From Terrimesophilobacter sp038243605 (GTDB taxonomy: Bacteria; Actinomycetota; Actinomycetes; Actinomycetales; Microbacteriaceae), in NCBI GenBank assembly GCA_038243605.1, contig JBBSQX010000030.1, positions 1-9,666 on the forward strand: a DNA stretch of 9,666 bases, given 5' to 3'. Below the pieces are notes generated by a model, which saw only the letters and a program-made list of their open reading frames with translations, ran no database searches and was not told where the DNA came from. Position numbers and translations under genes: made by a program. Positions 7,178 through 9,666 of the stretch are shown piece after piece; position 1 is the first letter of the stretch; each line of letters begins with the position of its first letter.

Positions 7178-7853
7178 CCCGAAGCTAACTGACTCCCGAA
7201 TCAATCTGAATCGCGGAATCATCCGTTTAGCTATCCTCGATGACCACGAAGTGCTGTTAGACAGCCTCACGAGCTGGATCCGAGCCAACGCACCAGACTT
7301 TGATGTGGTGTTGAAGTCGCAAACTTGGCGAGGACTTGTTCATAGCGAGGATTTTCCTACAGATTTGGTTCTCCTAGACTTTCAGCTCGTGGAATCAGTG
7401 TCGATCGAAGCTCGGGTTCGAACGTGCCGGGCCGCTGGGGCGAAGGTCATCATCCTCAGCAGCCTTGACACTCGTGATGCGCGAGACCGCGCTTTGGCAG
7501 CGGGGGCATCAGACTTTCTTACAAAGTCGATGCCCATGCAAGAAGTCATGGATGTGGCGCGCCGCGTGATGGGCTTGCAGATCGAGAATGGGCAGCAGAA
7601 GGTGTGGCGGCCCCGCACGCCGGGAACCACGGTGGCAGAAATCCCCAAACTCAGTCACGGAGAGCAAGAAGCCCTAAAACACTACGTGTCGGGACTCAGT
7701 ACTGGCGAGGTTGCTGAGAAGATGAATGTGCAATACGAAACGGCAAAAACTTACCTTCGACGCGTGCGAGAAAAGTACGTGAAAGTTGGCAGACCGGCCA
7801 GCAAGAAAGCAGACCTGATCGTCAGGGCGGCCGAGGACGGATACCTGGTTTAG
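7164..7853 (+). CDS. DNA-binding response regulator, NarL/LuxR-type output
   Basis: 229 residues from ATG 7164, overlapping the previous gene by 14 nt, with TAAGG at 7152-7156 as ribosome-binding site. The receiver domain covers about residues 20-137: acidic pair Asp26-Asp27, phospho-acceptor Asp72 in LVLLDFQL, Ser99/Ser100 after the fourth strand, and Lys121 in FLTKSMP. All residues needed for phosphorylation are present. After a linker with a WRPRTPG stretch, a helix-turn-helix of NarL/LuxR type covers about 162-222 (LSHGEQEALKHYVSGLSTGEVAEKM, then the recognition-helix region around YETAKTYLRRVREKY). Its tail, VKVGRPASKKADLIVRAAEDG, is longer than in textbook NarL proteins. As the only regulator next to the kinase it is the likely partner. 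Target promoters are unknown; autoregulation of the operon is plausible. Confidence 0.92.
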   Translation: MSSADPKLTDSRINLNRGIIRLAILDDHEVLLDSLTSWIRANAPDFDVVLKSQTWRGLVHSEDFPTDLVLLDFQLVESVSIEARVRTCRAAGAKVIILSSLDTRDARDRALAAGASDFLTKSMPMQEVMDVARRVMGLQIENGQQKVWRPRTPGTTVAEIPKLSHGEQEALKHYVSGLSTGEVAEKMNVQYETAKTYLRRVREKYVKVGRPASKKADLIVRAAEDGYLV

Positions 7854-8530
7854 TGGCAAAGCTTTACTTTCGATACGGCGCCATGAACAGTGGCAAGAGC
7901 ACCAACATGCTCCAAGCCGCCTACAACTATGAAGAGCGTGGCCAGCAGGTGCTGTTGAGCAAGCCACAGATTGATACAAAAGGTGACTCCGACATCGTGT
8001 CGCGTCTCGGCGTGCGCAGGCCCGTCGACTTCACCATTTCCCCGGATGATGACCTCTGGGACCTCTTCGCCCAGCAAAGACACAACGTGGAGAAAGCCAC
8101 GGGCAAACCGGTCAGTTGCCTCCTCGTGGACGAGGCCCAGTTCCTTACTGAAGGTCAGGTCGATGACTTGCTGCGCATCGCGATACTGGGGGATGTCCCG
8201 GTGCTCGCGTATGGCATCCGCACCGACTTTCAGACGGTCGCCTTTCCTGGAAGTCGTCGACTGTTAGAGATTTCGCACTCGCTCGAAGAGCTGAAGACGA
8301 TCTGTCGCTGCGGCAGAAAAGCGGTGTTCAACACCCGCACCGTGGCGGGTGAGTACATTTTTGATGGCGACCAGGTCGCGATCGAAGACGGTGTGGATGT
8401 TGTGTACGTTTCCCTCTGCGGCGCGTGCTACCTCGAAGAAAGCGGTGGAGTCTTCAATCGCGGCCGCCGGGTTCTCAGCGAACCTCTCGGTGCCGAATAC
8501 AGCTCCGCCCCTGACTCAGACTTCACCTAG
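7853..8530 (+). CDS. tdk: Thymidine kinase (type II)
   Basis: 225 residues. It phosphorylates thymidine to dTMP with ATP in the cytosolic salvage pathway. The P-loop is GAMNSGKST (9-17) with Lys15; the Walker B/catalytic region is LLVDEAQF (90-97), with Glu94 the likely catalytic base; YGIRTDFQ (120-127) is a family signature. A structural zinc site is formed by Cys151, Cys153, Cys189 and Cys192 (CRCG and CGAC). The core matches type II (TK1-like) enzymes; about 20 residues after NRG at 202-204 form a non-conserved tail. The GTG start shares one base with the regulator stop (TAGTG). The nearest Shine-Dalgarno-like sequence, GAGGA at 7833-7837, is 15 nt away, so translation probably depends on ribosomes finishing the regulator. 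A terminator follows 33 nt after the stop. Confidence 0.96.
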   Translation: MAKLYFRYGAMNSGKSTNMLQAAYNYEERGQQVLLSKPQIDTKGDSDIVSRLGVRRPVDFTISPDDDLWDLFAQQRHNVEKATGKPVSCLLVDEAQFLTEGQVDDLLRIAILGDVPVLAYGIRTDFQTVAFPGSRRLLEISHSLEELKTICRCGRKAVFNTRTVAGEYIFDGDQVAIEDGVDVVYVSLCGACYLEESGGVFNRGRRVLSEPLGAEYSSAPDSDFT

Positions 8531-8562
8531 AGCACACGACACCGACGACAGAATCCACCAAA

Positions 8563-8592
8563 ATCGGGAGTGAACTCTCGATGCTACTTTTT
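8563..8592 (+). terminator. Intrinsic terminator after tdk
   Basis: An 8-bp stem, ATCGGGAG at 8563-8570 with CTCTCGAT at 8575-8582 (one G-T pair), closes a TGAA tetraloop. Five T residues follow at 8588-8592 after a 5-nt gap. The stem is modest and the gap longer than ideal, but it is placed correctly to end the kinase-tdk operon. Confidence 0.55.
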
Positions 8593-8618
8593 GTCGGGGT
8601 AGCGGTGTTCTGGTTCAG

Positions 8619-8653
8619 GACATAGGAAACGGATGTCTCAAGACATAGGAAAC
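8619..8653 (+). repeat. Duplicated subterminal motif at the IS left end
   Basis: GACATAGGAAAC occurs at 8619-8630 and again at 8642-8653, a direct repeat with a 23-bp period, about two helical turns. Between and overlapping them ATGTCT-CA-AGACAT (8633-8646) is a perfect 6-bp inverted repeat. The layout suggests paired transposase-binding sites at the end; this role is inference. Confidence 0.7.
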
Positions 8654-8673
8654 ATTTGTGGCCATGATCGGGG

Positions 8674-9666
8674 ATGTCGAAAGCACGTCTGGTCATCACC
8701 GCCGTTGTCCTTGAGGGCCGCTCGCAGGCCGAGGTTGCCCGCACCTATGGGGTGTCTTCCGGGTGGGTTTCCAAACTAATTGCCCGCTACCGCGATGAGG
8801 GTGAGGCCGCGTTCCAGCCCCGCTCGCGCAGACCACACACCTCACCCGCGGCCACACCCACCGAGATCGTCGAACTGATCCTTGCACTGCGCCGTGATCT
8901 GACCACAACGGGCCTTGATGCAGGCCCGGAGACCATCGCCTGGCACCTGAGGCAACACCACGCCATCACCGTCTCGCGCGCCACGATCGCCCGGCACCTG
9001 ACCCGCGCTGGCCTCATCACCCCCGCGCCGAAGAAGAAACCCAAGTCCTCCTATATTCGCTTCGAAGCCGCCATGCCCAACGAAACATGGCAGTCCGATT
9101 TCACTCATTACCGTCTCGCCGACGGGCACGACACCGAGATCCTGCCCTGGATTGATGACTGCACCCGCTACGCCATCCGCATCACCGCCCACACCCGCAT
9201 CACCACCCCGATCGTCCTCACCGAGTTTCGTGAGGCCACCAAAATTCACGGAATCCCCGCATCCACCCTCACCGATAACGGCATGGTCTTCACCACCCGA
9301 CTCTCCGGCCTCGGCCGCCAAGGCGGCCGCAACGCCTTCGAGACAGAGCTGCGCCGCCTCCACATCCTCCAGAAGAACGGCAGACCCAACCACCCCACCA
9401 CCCAGGGAAAGGTCGAACGTTTCCAGCAGACTCTCAAAAAATGGCTCCGTGCCAAACCCACCCAACCCGACACCATCACCGAGCTCCAGGCGCTGCTTGA
9501 TGAGTTCGTCGACGAATACAATCACCGCCGCCCCCACAGCTCGCTACCCCACCGGGCCACCCCCGCCGCCCTCTACACGAGCATGCCCAAAGCCACTCCG
9601 ACTGGCAGTCGCGACAACGACACCCACAACCGCATCCGACACGACCGTGTCGACGAATCCGGCGTC
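8674..9666 (+). CDS. IS481-family transposase (3' end beyond the window)
   Basis: 331 codons are open from ATG 8674 to the window edge with no stop. The N-terminus has a helix-turn-helix (about residues 14-40, with GRSQAEVARTYGVSSGWVSK). A second winged-helix-like segment lies around 80-115. The integrase-like catalytic domain runs from about 130, with the DDE triad Asp142 (WQSDFTHY), Asp201 (LTDNGMVF) and Glu248 (QGKVERFQQ), followed by the family signature YNHRRPHSSL at 282-291. All three metal-binding residues are intact, so the element may be active. As I recall, longer members of the family reach about 390 residues, so roughly the last 60 are missing from view. Codons end in C far more often than in neighbouring genes, suggesting a different origin. 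There is no good Shine-Dalgarno sequence; GGGG directly abuts the ATG. Confidence 0.9.
   Translation, partial: MSKARLVITAVVLEGRSQAEVARTYGVSSGWVSKLIARYRDEGEAAFQPRSRRPHTSPAATPTEIVELILALRRDLTTTGLDAGPETIAWHLRQHHAITVSRATIARHLTRAGLITPAPKKKPKSSYIRFEAAMPNETWQSDFTHYRLADGHDTEILPWIDDCTRYAIRITAHTRITTPIVLTEFREATKIHGIPASTLTDNGMVFTTRLSGLGRQGGRNAFETELRRLHILQKNGRPNHPTTQGKVERFQQTLKKWLRAKPTQPDTITELQALLDEFVDEYNHRRPHSSLPHRATPAALYTSMPKATPTGSRDNDTHNRIRHDRVDESGV

Larger units (their letters stand above)
8606..9666 (+). mobile_element. IS481-family insertion sequence, left end and most of the transposase
   Basis: The likely left end begins TGTTCTGGTTCAGGACAT at 8606, starting with TGT as IS481-family ends usually do and placed 68 bp before the transposase start. 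The element continues past the window, so the right inverted repeat and any target duplication cannot be seen. It sits 13 bp after the T-run of the tdk terminator and so disrupts no gene visible here. The exact left boundary is inferred from the family pattern. Confidence 0.75.

Noticed and set aside
4800..8530. An anti-phage defence or toxin-antitoxin island around the kinase block and tdk.
   Set aside because: Every recognisable domain is a two-component or nucleotide-salvage domain, and no nuclease, toxin or nucleotide cyclase is present; only the adjacent IS hints at mobility.
8842..9537. A 231-codon Gly/Val-rich open frame on the - strand.
   Set aside because: It is the mirror of the transposase gene, whose strongly C-ending codons create long antisense open frames; composition is low-complexity and no motif is seen.

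Overview
The window looks like chromosomal DNA from a moderately GC-rich actinobacterium, most likely order Micrococcales and probably family Microbacteriaceae. The grounds are the gene order dnaX-recR-ask-asd, a 421-residue aspartokinase of Corynebacterium type, GTG and TTG starts, short or overlapping gene junctions, and a promoter placed as if for leaderless mRNA. Family-level placement is inference; no rRNA or other phylogenetic marker is present. Every gene found lies on the + strand.

Region 1 (1-3164) is conserved housekeeping DNA. It holds the 3' end of dnaX (clamp-loader tau/gamma subunit), recR (recombinational repair), then ask and asd, the first two steps of the aspartate pathway to lysine, threonine, methionine and diaminopimelate. 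ask and asd are 7 bp apart and form an operon behind a plausible promoter. ask also carries a well-formed internal ribosome-binding site and ATG at codon 250, where the C. glutamicum beta subunit starts.

Region 2 (3165-4799) holds mqo, a membrane-associated malate:quinone oxidoreductase, apparently read from a leaderless transcript, followed by a 127-bp gap with weak dyads and the control region of the next operon.

Region 3 (4800-8530) is four head-to-tail overlapping genes: a multi-pass membrane histidine kinase of the NarL/HisKA_3 type; a second multi-pass membrane protein that looks like a degenerate kinase paralogue, with Asp in place of the phospho-acceptor His and no ATP-binding motifs; a response regulator with a NarL/LuxR-type output helix-turn-helix; and thymidine kinase (tdk). 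Overlaps are 4, 14 and 1 nt, so the four proteins are probably made from one mRNA with translational coupling. A kinase/pseudokinase/regulator trio coupled to a thymidine-salvage enzyme is the least ordinary thing in the window.

Region 4 (8531-9666) holds a hairpin-plus-T-run terminator after tdk, then the left end of an IS481-family insertion sequence (from about 8606) with a duplicated 12-bp subterminal motif and a transposase that runs off the window edge with DDE residues intact.

No tRNA, rRNA, CRISPR array, riboswitch or phage gene was seen.
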